Source of the DNA: Chitinophaga polysaccharea
GTDB taxonomy: Bacteria > Bacteroidota > Bacteroidia > Chitinophagales > Chitinophagaceae
Direction of reading: 5' to 3'
Assembly: GCF_007829335.1 (NCBI RefSeq)
Contig: NZ_VIWO01000003.1
Location: forward strand, 737,759-801,758
Length of the DNA stretch: 64,000 nucleotides
Within the stretch, counting starts at the first letter, position 1. Each line of letters starts with the position of its first letter. Made by a program: the position numbers and the translations under genes. Shown here in pieces: positions 54,684-63,153 of the stretch. Under the pieces are notes generated by a model. The model was given only the letters and a program-made list of their open reading frames with translations. It was not told where the DNA came from and did not search any database.

Positions 54684-56486
54684 GTGAAGAAATTAACCAT
54701 CATCGGCTGCCTGGTTTCAGCAACCGCTTTTGCGCAGCACCCCGGGCAAATAGATGCCGCCCGTTTACCGGCGCAGTCGCCACATTATCAGCCAGAATAT
54801 ACGTTTGATGAGCCGGTAGATCCTGCTGCCTGGAGGGGCCAGGCCAGCGGTTTACATGCGGCTTTCGGTTCCACGGAACATGCTTATTTCAGAACAGCTG
54901 TACCCTCGCAAAAGGTGACCGCTACCTGGGAAGTTACCGGCTGGAAAAATGAACGGCTGAATGCACAATTGCTGGTATGGTCGCCCGACAGCCTTCGCCA
55001 GGTACGGTTTACCATAGGTGATCTCATCAATGAAAATGGAAAGGTGATTCACCACCAACACGCGAAACTGCATTTGGTGCGATATGTATTGTCGAACTAC
55101 CCTTACGGGGCAAAGGATGCCAACTGTGAGAAGACACCCTATACGCAGGGATTCCTGATGCCGGACCGGTTTGAAGATTTCGACCGGTTCGACCTGCCCG
55201 GCAAAACCACCCGGCCGGTGTGGCTTTCGCTCGATGTACCTGCAGATGCAGCACCAGGACAATACACCGGCAAAGTGATGGTACATACCGAACGTTATAC
55301 CGATACGTTGTATATAAAGATCCGGGTGCAACAACAATTGTTGCCGCCACCGCACGAGTGGCAATACCGCCTTGATCTCTGGCAAAATCCATGGACGGTG
55401 GCCTGGTCTAATCACCTGGAACCCTGGTCGGCCGAACACAAGGCGTTGTTGAAGAAACATCTGCAACTATATGCCGATGCCGGAGGTAAATACATTACCA
55501 CCTATGCCGTACATTCTCCCTGGTCAGATAATTCCTATATGATAGAGGGAGGCATGATCACCTGGATAAAGCAAAGAGATGGCTCCTGGAAATATGATTA
55601 CCATATCTTCGACGATTATGTGGAAATGGCCATGGCATTGGGTATCGATAAAGCCATTACGATCTATACCCCGGTGCCCTGGGGTAACCGTTTCCGTTAT
55701 ACCGATGCCGTCACCGGCAATTATGTTTATGCGCAATGGGCGCCCGGCACAACTGAGTACCGCACCCGCTGGCATGATTTCTTAACTGATCTGAAGGCAC
55801 ACCTGGAAAAGAAAGGCTGGTTCAGCAAAACTTACCTGGGCATCAATGAAAATGAGATGAACCAAACATTGGCCGCCATTAAAGTGATCAGGGAACATTC
55901 CCCGAAATGGCGTATCACTTATGCGGGTAACTGGCATACAGAACTGGATACCTTGCTGGATGATTACTGTTACCTGTATGGTAACGAGCCTACAGACGCC
56001 CAGCAGCGGCAACGTAGCGCCCGGGGAGCTACCACTACTTTTTATGTGTGCTGTAATCCGCCAGTACCCAACAACTTTGTATTTTCTCCTCCTATCGAAG
56101 GGCGCTGGATCAGCTGGTATTCTTTTGCACGTGGCTATGATGGCTTTCTGCGCTGGGCTTACGATGGCTGGCCGGAAGACCCGGTGAGGGATGCCCGTTT
56201 TGGCTCATGGCCTGCGGGAGATTGCTACCTGGTATATCCCGGAGGTAACAGCTGCATCCGTTTCGAGAAGCTGCGGGAAGGGATGGTGGATTACGAAAAA
56301 ATCCGTATTCTGAAAGCGCAGGCAGCAGCATCTGGCAGCAAAGCGGCAAAGCGCGCGTGGTTAGCCCTGGAGCAGCACCTGGGAGTTTTCGCTAAAGAAC
56401 ATGATTTTAATGAAGAGAAGATCACGGGAGATGTAGATAAAGGAAGAGCATTGATAACGGCTTTGAGCGATGCGTTGGGGCGTTAA
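54684..56486 (+). CDS. DUF4091 (GH123-related) secreted protein
   Basis: A 600-aa protein starting at GTG, with a signal peptide ending TAFAQ. It has an N-terminal beta-sandwich (VTATWEVTGWKNERLNAQLLVWS, GFLMPDRFEDFDRFDLPGKTTRPVWLSLDVPADAAPGQYTGKVMV). A barrel-like centre follows (YHIFDDYVEMAMALGIDKAITIYTPVPWG, GWFSKTYLGINENEMNQTLAAIKVIREH), and the DUF4091 tail is SWYSFARGYDGFLRWAYDGWPEDPVRDARFGSWPAGDCYLVYPG with RFEKLREGMVDYEKIRIL. This layout belongs to the DUF4091/GH123 clan, where some members release N-acetylgalactosamine. The expected acidic pair is not certain (NENE). It is the last gene of the operon, and its substrate need not be beta-glucan. Confidence 0.85.
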   Translation: MKKLTIIGCLVSATAFAQHPGQIDAARLPAQSPHYQPEYTFDEPVDPAAWRGQASGLHAAFGSTEHAYFRTAVPSQKVTATWEVTGWKNERLNAQLLVWSPDSLRQVRFTIGDLINENGKVIHHQHAKLHLVRYVLSNYPYGAKDANCEKTPYTQGFLMPDRFEDFDRFDLPGKTTRPVWLSLDVPADAAPGQYTGKVMVHTERYTDTLYIKIRVQQQLLPPPHEWQYRLDLWQNPWTVAWSNHLEPWSAEHKALLKKHLQLYADAGGKYITTYAVHSPWSDNSYMIEGGMITWIKQRDGSWKYDYHIFDDYVEMAMALGIDKAITIYTPVPWGNRFRYTDAVTGNYVYAQWAPGTTEYRTRWHDFLTDLKAHLEKKGWFSKTYLGINENEMNQTLAAIKVIREHSPKWRITYAGNWHTELDTLLDDYCYLYGNEPTDAQQRQRSARGATTTFYVCCNPPVPNNFVFSPPIEGRWISWYSFARGYDGFLRWAYDGWPEDPVRDARFGSWPAGDCYLVYPGGNSCIRFEKLREGMVDYEKIRILKAQAAASGSKAAKRAWLALEQHLGVFAKEHDFNEEKITGDVDKGRALITALSDALGR

Positions 56487-56510
56487 GAGAATAGCGATTA
56501 TTTAAGCAGC

Positions 56511-56545
56511 AACTTAATATTCAGTTCATATCTGGATATTAAGTT
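56511..56545. repeat. 14-bp inverted repeat over a -7-like box
   Basis: AACTTAATATTCAG pairs with CTGGATATTAAGTT with one G-T wobble around a 7-nt loop. The right arm overlaps TAAGTTTG (56540-56547), a match to the -7 consensus, just before the ECF-sigma stub. It could be an operator, or the terminator of the operon ending at 56486. Confidence 0.5.
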
Positions 56546-56555
56546 TGCTCCCGAT

Positions 56556-56639
56556 ATGGAAAAGCTAACGGACCGTCAGTTGTTATCACTGATTCAAGAG
56601 GGGAATCATGCTGCTTTCACTAACCTGGTGAATATTTAA
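56556..56639 (+). pseudogene. ECF sigma factor remnant, N-terminal 27 codons
   Basis: The ATG opens MEKLTDRQLLSLIQEGNHAA and then FTNLVNI before a TAA stop. This is the standard first helix of a Bacteroidota ECF sigma (LxxLIQEGNHAAFTxLVNxY). Nothing sigma-like continues in any frame after the stop, so the gene is truncated and only its start, with a -7-like box upstream, remains. Confidence 0.6.
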
Positions 56640-56712
56640 GATTGTTTAGTATGCGTTCCGAACTTTTTATTGACTGAGGTTGAATTACAGTGGAGAAAAT
56701 TATCTTCATGAC

Positions 56713-56730
56713 ATCATATTGTAATATGAT
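56713..56730. repeat. 8-2-8 inverted repeat upstream of terpene synthase genes
   Basis: ATCATATT-GT-AATATGAT is a perfect inverted repeat with a 2-bp centre, 66 bp upstream of the first terpene synthase start. It suits a dimeric repressor or activator site. Confidence 0.45.
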
Positions 56731-56744
56731 ACCCCTGTTCTGAT

Positions 56745-56770
56745 TTGATATGGCAGCACTGCTATATCAA
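56745..56770. promoter_or_regulatory. 26-bp near-perfect palindrome just upstream of terpene synthase 1
   Basis: TTGATATGGCAG and CTGCTATATCAA flank a 2-bp centre with a single mismatch. It ends 26 bp before the ATG at 56797, where a bound regulator would block or recruit RNA polymerase. A Crp/Fnr-family gene follows the two synthases and is a candidate binder. Confidence 0.5.
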
Positions 56771-56796
56771 TTTGTTTACCCTCAATCAAAATAGCC

Positions 56797-57792
56797 ATGA
56801 ATGCTAAAATGCTTTCCCTGTTCCGTTACCCATTTCCCACGCTGAAAAATCCTTTTGCAGATGCTTTGCAAGAGATTACCGACAATCAATGGATCGATGG
56901 TGAATATCGTTGGTTATACAAAGATGATCCGCAGACCCGCCAGAAGTACAAGAAAACAAAGACGGCCCATATTGCGTCGCAATGGTTTCCTACCAGCAGC
57001 CAGGAACGCCTGAAACCCGTTTGCCGCTTTATGTTGTGGACGCTCTTTAACGACGACAAATACGAAGAAGGAACGCCTGAGCAGATCCGCTTTATCCACC
57101 AGCAATCTATCGCAGTATTAAAAGGAGAGGTGAGTGCCGCGCAATCAGGTATTCCCCTGGGAGGACTGTTGGCCTCTCTGCGGGAAGAGCTCCTGCCATT
57201 CATTTCAGAAGAATCGTTGCAACGCTTTATTGCAGGACTCTCCAGGTATTTCAGGGGGGTGGAGCTTGAACTGGAATACAAGCAGAAAAAAGCTTTTCCC
57301 AGTATAGAAGAATGTATTGCCATACGGGAAGATTCGCTTTGTTTGTATCCTTTCCTGGAGCTCACCGACCTGGAAACCGGTATTCCATTGCCCCCGGGCG
57401 TTAATGAGCACCCGGTGTTGCAACGATTACGTGCACTCGCTGTACGGATGATGGTTTATTTTAACGAAGTACAGTCTGTTATGAAAGATGAAGCTACCGA
57501 CAGCATCTATTACAACGTAGTGAAGGCTATCCAGTATAATAAAAACCTTTCGCTCGAAGAGGCATGCCTGGAAGACGTCCGGATTCACAATGAAGAGCTT
57601 AAGGAGTTTGTCCGCCTGCAGCAATCGCTGCCCGATTTTGGTGAATGGCAGGATGTGGTCGTAAACCGGGTGCATTATATCAGTATGACCTTGAGTGGAT
57701 GGAAGTCGGTATCATCGCGGCTGGAGCGATACAATTCCTTACATGGTTTTCCCTCCGCGGAAATAATCAAAAAGACGGCGTTATCCGATTAA
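56797..57792 (+). CDS. Class I terpene synthase (1), variant NSE motif
   Basis: A 331-aa alpha-domain terpene cyclase. The aspartate-rich motif is Asp86-Asp87-Lys-Tyr-Glu90 (LFNDDKYEEG), the diphosphate-sensor arginine is Arg177 (EECIAIREDSLCLYPFLEL) and the C-terminal RY pair is Arg311-Tyr312. The second metal motif reads Asn223-Glu-Val-Gln-Ser227-Val-Met-Lys230-Asp231, that is N-E-x-x-S-x-x-K-D in place of N-D-x-x-S-x-x-K-E, so the last metal ligand is Asp. The fold and length are those of bacterial mono-, sesqui- and diterpene synthases; the product cannot be predicted. It is paralogous to the next gene, 43 bp away. Confidence 0.88.
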   Translation: MNAKMLSLFRYPFPTLKNPFADALQEITDNQWIDGEYRWLYKDDPQTRQKYKKTKTAHIASQWFPTSSQERLKPVCRFMLWTLFNDDKYEEGTPEQIRFIHQQSIAVLKGEVSAAQSGIPLGGLLASLREELLPFISEESLQRFIAGLSRYFRGVELELEYKQKKAFPSIEECIAIREDSLCLYPFLELTDLETGIPLPPGVNEHPVLQRLRALAVRMMVYFNEVQSVMKDEATDSIYYNVVKAIQYNKNLSLEEACLEDVRIHNEELKEFVRLQQSLPDFGEWQDVVVNRVHYISMTLSGWKSVSSRLERYNSLHGFPSAEIIKKTALSD

Positions 57793-57835
57793 TAGTATCA
57801 AAACCCTCGCTCCGTACAAATCTAAAAAGTAAGTT

Positions 57836-58831
57836 ATGCAAAGAAAATTAAACATGCCGCCACTGAAGTATCCATGGGATCATTTCCCTCCGTCGCATCC
57901 TGACTACTTTACGGAAGAAGAGCGGCAGTGGCTGGACGAGGACTATGCCACATTTATGATGGAAGGAGCCACCACGAAAATCAAAGGACACAACCTGGCA
58001 AACGGAGCGTCCTGGATGGCGCCTACTACAACTAACATTCAACATCTGCGGCCTATTGCCCGTTTCTTTTTGTGGCTTACTTTATATGATGATTATTATG
58101 AGCGCTGGCCGGTAGATAAAATAGCGATAGAAAGAGATCGCATCATAGGTGTGATACTGGGTGATACGCCTAAACCCACCGATACCGGGATGTACCGGCA
58201 GATAGCTAAATGCAGGGACGAGTGGCTTACTTATATGCCGTATGAATGGATTGAGCGCCTCGCTAAAAACATGTACCGCTACACTACTTATGGCATAATG
58301 GAAGAAGCACCCTATCGCCGGGAAGGGCGCTATCCCAGCCTGCTGCGGTTATCGTTTCTCAGGGAATACACCATTGCCATGTATCCTTACGGAGATATGA
58401 TAGAAGCCGGCATGAATTATATGGTGCCAAAGCACATTATGGAACATCCGGTTATTATGCGGCTGAGAACATTGTTGTGTCGCATCATGGCAGTGCAGAA
58501 CGATTGGTATACGCTGGAAAAAGAGATGGTGGACAGCAAGTTTGAAGTATGTAATCACATCCTCGTGTTGAAGTATGAACGCAAGATATCGCTGGAAGAG
58601 GCCATACAGGAAACCGAACGTATCCATGATGCCTATGTGGATGAAATGGCCGCGATAGTATCCGATTTGCCCGATTTCGGAATTCATCAGCAAGACATAA
58701 AAAACTATGTATACCATATCACCCTTAACATCACGGGACTGGACGATTGGTATAATGGAGTTACTGTGCGGTATATACCCTCTGAATTTCCAAAGCACGT
58801 TTACCAGGCGGCTCAGGCATCGAAAGGTTGA
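57836..58831 (+). CDS. Class I terpene synthase (2), canonical motifs
   Basis: Also 331 aa. The aspartate-rich motif is Asp85-Asp86-Tyr-Tyr-Glu89 (LYDDYYERW), the diphosphate sensor is Arg176 (RLSFLREYTIAMYPYGDM), the NSE triad is canonical (Asn222-Asp-x-x-Thr226-x-x-Lys229-Glu230) and the RY pair is Arg312-Tyr313. The two synthases align without length change and share ISLEEA/LSLEEA and SLPDFG/DLPDFG blocks, so they arose by duplication. No prenyltransferase, P450 or methyltransferase gene is near, so the hydrocarbon or alcohol is probably released as such. No GDP-/GGDP-specific feature is visible. Confidence 0.92.
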   Translation: MQRKLNMPPLKYPWDHFPPSHPDYFTEEERQWLDEDYATFMMEGATTKIKGHNLANGASWMAPTTTNIQHLRPIARFFLWLTLYDDYYERWPVDKIAIERDRIIGVILGDTPKPTDTGMYRQIAKCRDEWLTYMPYEWIERLAKNMYRYTTYGIMEEAPYRREGRYPSLLRLSFLREYTIAMYPYGDMIEAGMNYMVPKHIMEHPVIMRLRTLLCRIMAVQNDWYTLEKEMVDSKFEVCNHILVLKYERKISLEEAIQETERIHDAYVDEMAAIVSDLPDFGIHQQDIKNYVYHITLNITGLDDWYNGVTVRYIPSEFPKHVYQAAQASKG

Positions 58832-58982
58832 TGATCCTTTAACGGGTACTTGTTAAATGACTGGATGTGCCAAAACCGGACACCCGCCACCGGTTGCCAG
58901 GTATTTTTCCTTTTTTGAAGGCAATGCTAACTGCCCTGATATTTGTTGTATTTTGAGATAAAACAACGACTATCACCAGCCA

Positions 58983-59570
58983 ATGAACGACGCCATTATA
59001 AATAACCTACGACGGCACATCGAGCCGACTCCGGAAGAAACGGCCATTTTTCTATCCCTGGCAGTCGCTAAAACCGTTAAAAGAAAAGAAATTTTGTTGA
59101 AAGAAGGAGATGTGGCCAGGCAGCAGTTTTTTGTTATCAACGGTTGCCTGCGCACTTACACGATCAACGCCAACGGGAAGGAGCATGTGTTGATGTTTGC
59201 GCCGGAAGATTGGTGGTGCAGCGGTGATTTGTATAGTTTTTTGTCCGGGCAAAAGAGCGTCAATAACCTGGAGGCGCTGGAACCCACCACGTTGTTACAA
59301 ATCAGCAAAGACAACCTGGATATTTTGTTCCAGCAGGCTCCCACATTCGAACGGTTTTTCCGGATATTATTTCAAAATGCTTTTGTCTTCCATCAAAACA
59401 GGATAAATGCCAATCTCTCACAACCTGCGGAGGGGAGATATGAATTATTCACCAAGGCTTACCCTGACCTTGAAAGCCGGATTTCACAAAAATATATTGC
59501 CTCCTATATTGGTGTTACACCCGAATTCTTCAGCCAGATGAAAACAAATATGTTTCGTAAAAAATCTTAA
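58983..59570 (+). CDS. Crp/Fnr-family transcription regulator
   Basis: A 195-aa protein. A cyclic-nucleotide-binding-like beta-roll spans about residues 25-115 (VKRKEILLKEGDVARQQFFVINGCLRTYTINANGKEHVLMFAPEDWWCSGDLYSF). A C-terminal HTH follows (RYELFTKAYPDLESRISQKYIASYIGVTPEFFSQMKTNM). The roll lacks the RxS cAMP-binding pattern, as in many Bacteroidota Crp-like regulators. It is co-oriented between the terpene synthases and the haloalkane dehalogenase and may control either. Confidence 0.92.
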   Translation: MNDAIINNLRRHIEPTPEETAIFLSLAVAKTVKRKEILLKEGDVARQQFFVINGCLRTYTINANGKEHVLMFAPEDWWCSGDLYSFLSGQKSVNNLEALEPTTLLQISKDNLDILFQQAPTFERFFRILFQNAFVFHQNRINANLSQPAEGRYELFTKAYPDLESRISQKYIASYIGVTPEFFSQMKTNMFRKKS

Positions 59571-59631
59571 GGTACCTTATTTTCTGGCGTATGCCTGGGG
59601 CGTTGCTTTGTAGTATAAAATCATTACAAAC

Positions 59632-60540
59632 ATGGAACACAAAGCAAACGTACCCACCATTTTCAGCGAAAAGCCTTTTGCAGAAAAGAAATTTATTGAG
59701 ATAAAAGGCCGCCGTATGGCTTACATCGATGAAGGCGAAGGCGACCCAATCGTATTTCAACATGGCAATCCTACCTCATCTTATCTCTGGCGGAACATAA
59801 TGCCTTATTGCCGGGGTCTTGGACGCCTTATTGCCTGTGATCTGATTGGCATGGGCGACTCAGAGAAGCTGCCCGGTTCCGGACCGGAGCAATATGCTTA
59901 TTCCGTGCAACGCAGTTTTCTTTTTGCCCTTTGGGAAGAGTTGAAGCTGGAGAGGAATGTGACGCTGGTGCTGCACGACTGGGGTTCTGTATTGGGCTTC
60001 GACTGGGCCAATCAACACCGCTCCCGCGTACAGGGGATCGTTCACATGGAAGCGCTGGCGATCCCTTTTAAGTGGGATGAATTTGAACCGAAGGTGCGTG
60101 ACCTTTTCCGCACATTGCGCTCTCCCGCCGGTGAGGAGTTGGTGTTGAAAAACAATGTGTTTATTGAAAAAGTACTGCCCGGAGGAATTTTCCGGGAACT
60201 CAGCGAGGCAGAGATGGCGGAATACCGGCGACCTTATCTTAACGAGGGAGAAGATCGCCGCCCTACCTTATCATTTCCACGCCAGATTGCTTTGGACGGA
60301 TCGCCCAAAGAAGTCGCTGAAGTGGTGACTGACTATGGAAACTGGCTTAAAGAAAGTCCGGTTCCCAAGCTCTGGATTCATGGCAATCCCGGCGCCGTAG
60401 AAAACGACAGCCTTCGGGCGTTTTGTAATACCTGGCCCAATCAGACAGAGATCACTGTAAAGGGAAAGCATTTTTTACAGGAAGATAGCCCAATGGAAAT
60501 AGGTGAAGCCATTGCCGGGTTTGTAAGAAAGTTGCGCTAG
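59632..60540 (+). CDS. Haloalkane dehalogenase, LinB/DhaA type
   Basis: A 302-aa alpha/beta hydrolase. Catalytic positions are Asp116 ([13 protein letters not shown]), Glu140 ([12 protein letters not shown]) and His280 ([11 protein letters not shown]), with halide-stabilising Asn46 ([13 protein letters not shown]) and Trp117. They match LinB Asp108, Glu132, His272, Asn38 and Trp109 at a constant offset of 8, so a subfamily II haloalkane dehalogenase is very likely. The enzyme hydrolyses carbon-halogen bonds to alcohol and halide in the cytoplasm. The natural substrate is unknown. It lies 61 bp after the Crp-family gene and could be in its operon. Confidence 0.93.
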   Translation: MEHKANVPTIFSEKPFAEKKFIEIKGRRMAYIDEGEGDPIVFQHGNPTSSYLWRNIMPYCRGLGRLIACDLIGMGDSEKLPGSGPEQYAYSVQRSFLFALWEELKLERNVTLVLHDWGSVLGFDWANQHRSRVQGIVHMEALAIPFKWDEFEPKVRDLFRTLRSPAGEELVLKNNVFIEKVLPGGIFRELSEAEMAEYRRPYLNEGEDRRPTLSFPRQIALDGSPKEVAEVVTDYGNWLKESPVPKLWIHGNPGAVENDSLRAFCNTWPNQTEITVKGKHFLQEDSPMEIGEAIAGFVRKLR

Positions 60541-62121
60541 TTAATGCAGCGCACCACCGTCTTCCAGTGGGTTGGGTTTCAGCGTTTGTACAGCCCCTTC
60601 TGCGGTGGTCTTCAGTTTACTTTTGTCGATTTTATCCCTGAATGCTTGCCGGAATGCCTCGCTGGGTCCCTTCAGCAGGATGATGAGCGAGCCATGCTCC
60701 CGGGCATAAGGATTCGTGATGCTGTCTACCAGCTGCACCTCTTTGAACTCTTTGATAAAGGCATGCTGCATTTCCTGTTTATCGTCTGTAACAAGCAGCA
60801 ACACTTCGAACTGATCGAAATCGCGGGGCATCCAGTAAAGGAAGCTGGCATTGTCGCTGTATGCGGGTGGAAGATGGTATTTCGGACCATAATAATTCAC
60901 GGCTCCCGCTTCGCCGTAGTTATCGCAGAACAACAGCGTGCGGGCCTTCTCTGTGCTGTTGAGGGAGGCATAGGCGTTGGCCACCTTTTGGGTCATCTCT
61001 TCCCAGGACAACATATCTGCGAAATCCTGGGGCAGGGAGTGGTCCTGGAGGTCTTCCCAACGGAGGAATCCCACTTTACTGGCCAACGGGTGACGAACGT
61101 AATATGCTGCCAGTGGGGCGGGCGCCTTAAAAGGCAGGAGGAGCGGGGCCAGGCGGATGCCTATGAAAAGACTGAAGGCAATCATACCTATCTTCCACCA
61201 CTTATTCGTCCAGGCTTCCAGCACAGGAGCACCGAAAGCGAACAGGATCGGGTAAGCCCCTTGTGAATAATAGCTTTTTCCATGGCCTACCATCAGGAGT
61301 GCGAGTGTCACGAAGAATGCCCAGGCAATGAACCGGTATTGTTTCGTGCGTGCTACCCAAACGAGGCCGGTTACCCACGTAAACAACGTGGCCACATTAT
61401 ATAGCAGTTGGTCCTTTAGGAAATCGGAGTTACTCACGTACTGAAGCAGGCCATCATGAAGCGCTTTCATGTGGTAGATAACCGGAAAGCCATTGCGAAC
61501 TTGCCAGAGCAGGTTAGGCAGGAAAAGTAAGAAGCTCAGGCCGATCGCATAATAGAAATGGCGGTTGGTGAGGATCTTCCGGTCCCAGGTGAGGAGGAGA
61601 CCCGCCATCAGGCCCGTGGCATAAAAGACCATCGTGTACTTACTAAGCATGCCCAGGCCGAAGCTAAGACCGGCCATGTAAAGATGCAGGGGCTTTTCCG
61701 ACTGCTGAAACCTGGTTAGCCCGTAGGCCATCGCTGTCCAGAAGAATATATCCAGGAAGTTTGGCTGGAAGAGGAAATGTATCCTGAGCCAGGCGCCTGC
61801 CACGAAGGGCATCCAGGCCAGGACCAGGGCAAACCAGCGGCCGCCCAGGTGGAGCACCAAACGGCCTGCGAGGAGGTATGTCAGGGCGCCACCCAGCGAA
61901 GGCCATATTTTGATGGCCCACGTCGCGCCACCCAGGAAGTTTGTCAGCCAGGCAAAGACAGAAAGCAGCGGCGGTACCTCCATATAGCCCCAGGCCATAT
62001 GCCGGGCTTCCGCCAGGTAAAGGAATTCGTCCCGGTGAGGGCCCCAGGCGGGATCCTGGAGAAAGAAGGGTAAAATTAACTTGATCAGCGCCAGGAGATA
62101 AAGAAGATGAATGGGTTTCAT
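60541..62121 (-). CDS. GT39-type membrane glycosyltransferase
   Basis: A 526-aa protein with about 11 membrane helices. The first periplasmic loop carries WGPHRDEFLYLAEARHMAWGYMEVPPLL (Asp31-Glu32), the acidic catalytic motif of PMT_2/ArnT-like enzymes. A C-terminal soluble part of about 180 residues (LLFCDNYGEAGAVNYYGPKYHLPPAY) is conserved in related proteins. It should transfer a sugar from a polyprenyl donor in the periplasm; the acceptor is unknown. Its stop codon directly abuts the stop of the convergent dehalogenase gene, with no terminator between. Confidence 0.88.
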   Translation of the reverse strand: MKPIHLLYLLALIKLILPFFLQDPAWGPHRDEFLYLAEARHMAWGYMEVPPLLSVFAWLTNFLGGATWAIKIWPSLGGALTYLLAGRLVLHLGGRWFALVLAWMPFVAGAWLRIHFLFQPNFLDIFFWTAMAYGLTRFQQSEKPLHLYMAGLSFGLGMLSKYTMVFYATGLMAGLLLTWDRKILTNRHFYYAIGLSFLLFLPNLLWQVRNGFPVIYHMKALHDGLLQYVSNSDFLKDQLLYNVATLFTWVTGLVWVARTKQYRFIAWAFFVTLALLMVGHGKSYYSQGAYPILFAFGAPVLEAWTNKWWKIGMIAFSLFIGIRLAPLLLPFKAPAPLAAYYVRHPLASKVGFLRWEDLQDHSLPQDFADMLSWEEMTQKVANAYASLNSTEKARTLLFCDNYGEAGAVNYYGPKYHLPPAYSDNASFLYWMPRDFDQFEVLLLVTDDKQEMQHAFIKEFKEVQLVDSITNPYAREHGSLIILLKGPSEAFRQAFRDKIDKSKLKTTAEGAVQTLKPNPLEDGGALH

Positions 62122-62176
62122 AGGAAAAAGATAAAAAAAATTGGCAGCATTCAGCAGAAATTTTGATCTTTAACCG

Positions 62177-63127
62177 ATGAAACCTGTTTTAACTATTCTT
62201 CTCTTTGCATGCGTGCTTTTTTGCAAAAACACCTTTTCGCAAACTTCGTTCAAGGTTATTCCGCTTGGTGTGAAAGGCGGTATCGATGAAAGCAATCTGT
62301 CTGCCTACATGATTGCACCAACCGGAAGCAATGACTATGTATGCCTCGATGCAGGCACCTTACATTATGGCATTGAAAAAGCAGTACAGGCAAAACTCCT
62401 GCGAGGCACCGCCGAAGAGGTATTGAAGAAAAATATCAAAGGATATCTCATATCGCATGCGCACCTGGACCACCTGGCAGGTATGATCATCAATTCGCCG
62501 GATGATAGCAGCAAAAACATTTATGGCCTCGATTACTGCGTGGATGTGCTCAAGGATAAATACTTCTCCTGGAAAAGCTGGGCTAACTTTGCCGACGAAG
62601 GCGAGAAACCTGCACTGGGCAAATACCATTACACGGTACTTACGCCAGGTATAGAAATACCTTTACAAAATACCGACATGGAGGTAACCGCTTTTTCATT
62701 AAGTCATGCCAGCCCATATCAAAGCACCGCTTTCCTGGTGCGTCATAACGAGGCCTATGTGTTGTACCTGGGCGATACAGGGGCCGATTCGGTGGAACAT
62801 TCAGATAAAATGCATCAGCTATGGCAGCACGTGGCGCCGCTACTGAAAGCCAAAAAATTGAAGGCGCTTTTTATTGAAGTCTCTTTCGCCAATGAACAAC
62901 CGGATAAACAATTATTCGGGCATCTTACCCCACGCTGGTTAATGTCCTCATTAGAGGACCTTGCTTTGCTTTCCGGTAAGGAAGCGTTAAACAATTTCCC
63001 GGTGGTGATCACGCATATCAAACCTGGCGGCAACCGTGAACAGGTGATTCGTACGCAGCTAAAGGCTTACAATCCGCTGCATGTGAAGTTGATCATCCCT
63101 GAACAAGGGAAGCTGCTTGCATTTTAA
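62177..63127 (+). CDS. Class II 3',5'-cyclic-nucleotide phosphodiesterase (MBL fold)
   Basis: A 316-aa protein with a signal peptide (to about residue 21, NTFSQ), so periplasmic. The metallo-beta-lactamase motif is LISHAHLDHLAG (His94, His96, Asp98, His99), with YLGDTGAD and VVITHIKPGG as later metal ligands, and FKVIPLGVKGGIDESNLSAYMI at the start, as in the class II cAMP phosphodiesterase family. It would hydrolyse extracellular or periplasmic cyclic nucleotides. It is divergent from the GT39 gene by 55 bp. Confidence 0.9.
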   Translation: MKPVLTILLFACVLFCKNTFSQTSFKVIPLGVKGGIDESNLSAYMIAPTGSNDYVCLDAGTLHYGIEKAVQAKLLRGTAEEVLKKNIKGYLISHAHLDHLAGMIINSPDDSSKNIYGLDYCVDVLKDKYFSWKSWANFADEGEKPALGKYHYTVLTPGIEIPLQNTDMEVTAFSLSHASPYQSTAFLVRHNEAYVLYLGDTGADSVEHSDKMHQLWQHVAPLLKAKKLKALFIEVSFANEQPDKQLFGHLTPRWLMSSLEDLALLSGKEALNNFPVVITHIKPGGNREQVIRTQLKAYNPLHVKLIIPEQGKLLAF

Positions 63128-63153
63128 AGGTTGAAGGAAACAGCTCCCGGTTA

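Larger units (their letters stand above)
56487..56796. other. Intergenic region between glucan operon and terpene synthases
   Basis: About 310 bp. In order it holds a 14-bp inverted repeat, a 27-codon ECF-sigma stub, an 8-2-8 inverted repeat and a longer near-palindrome just before the first terpene synthase. The stretch is AT-rich compared with the flanking genes. Each element is listed separately. Confidence 0.6.
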
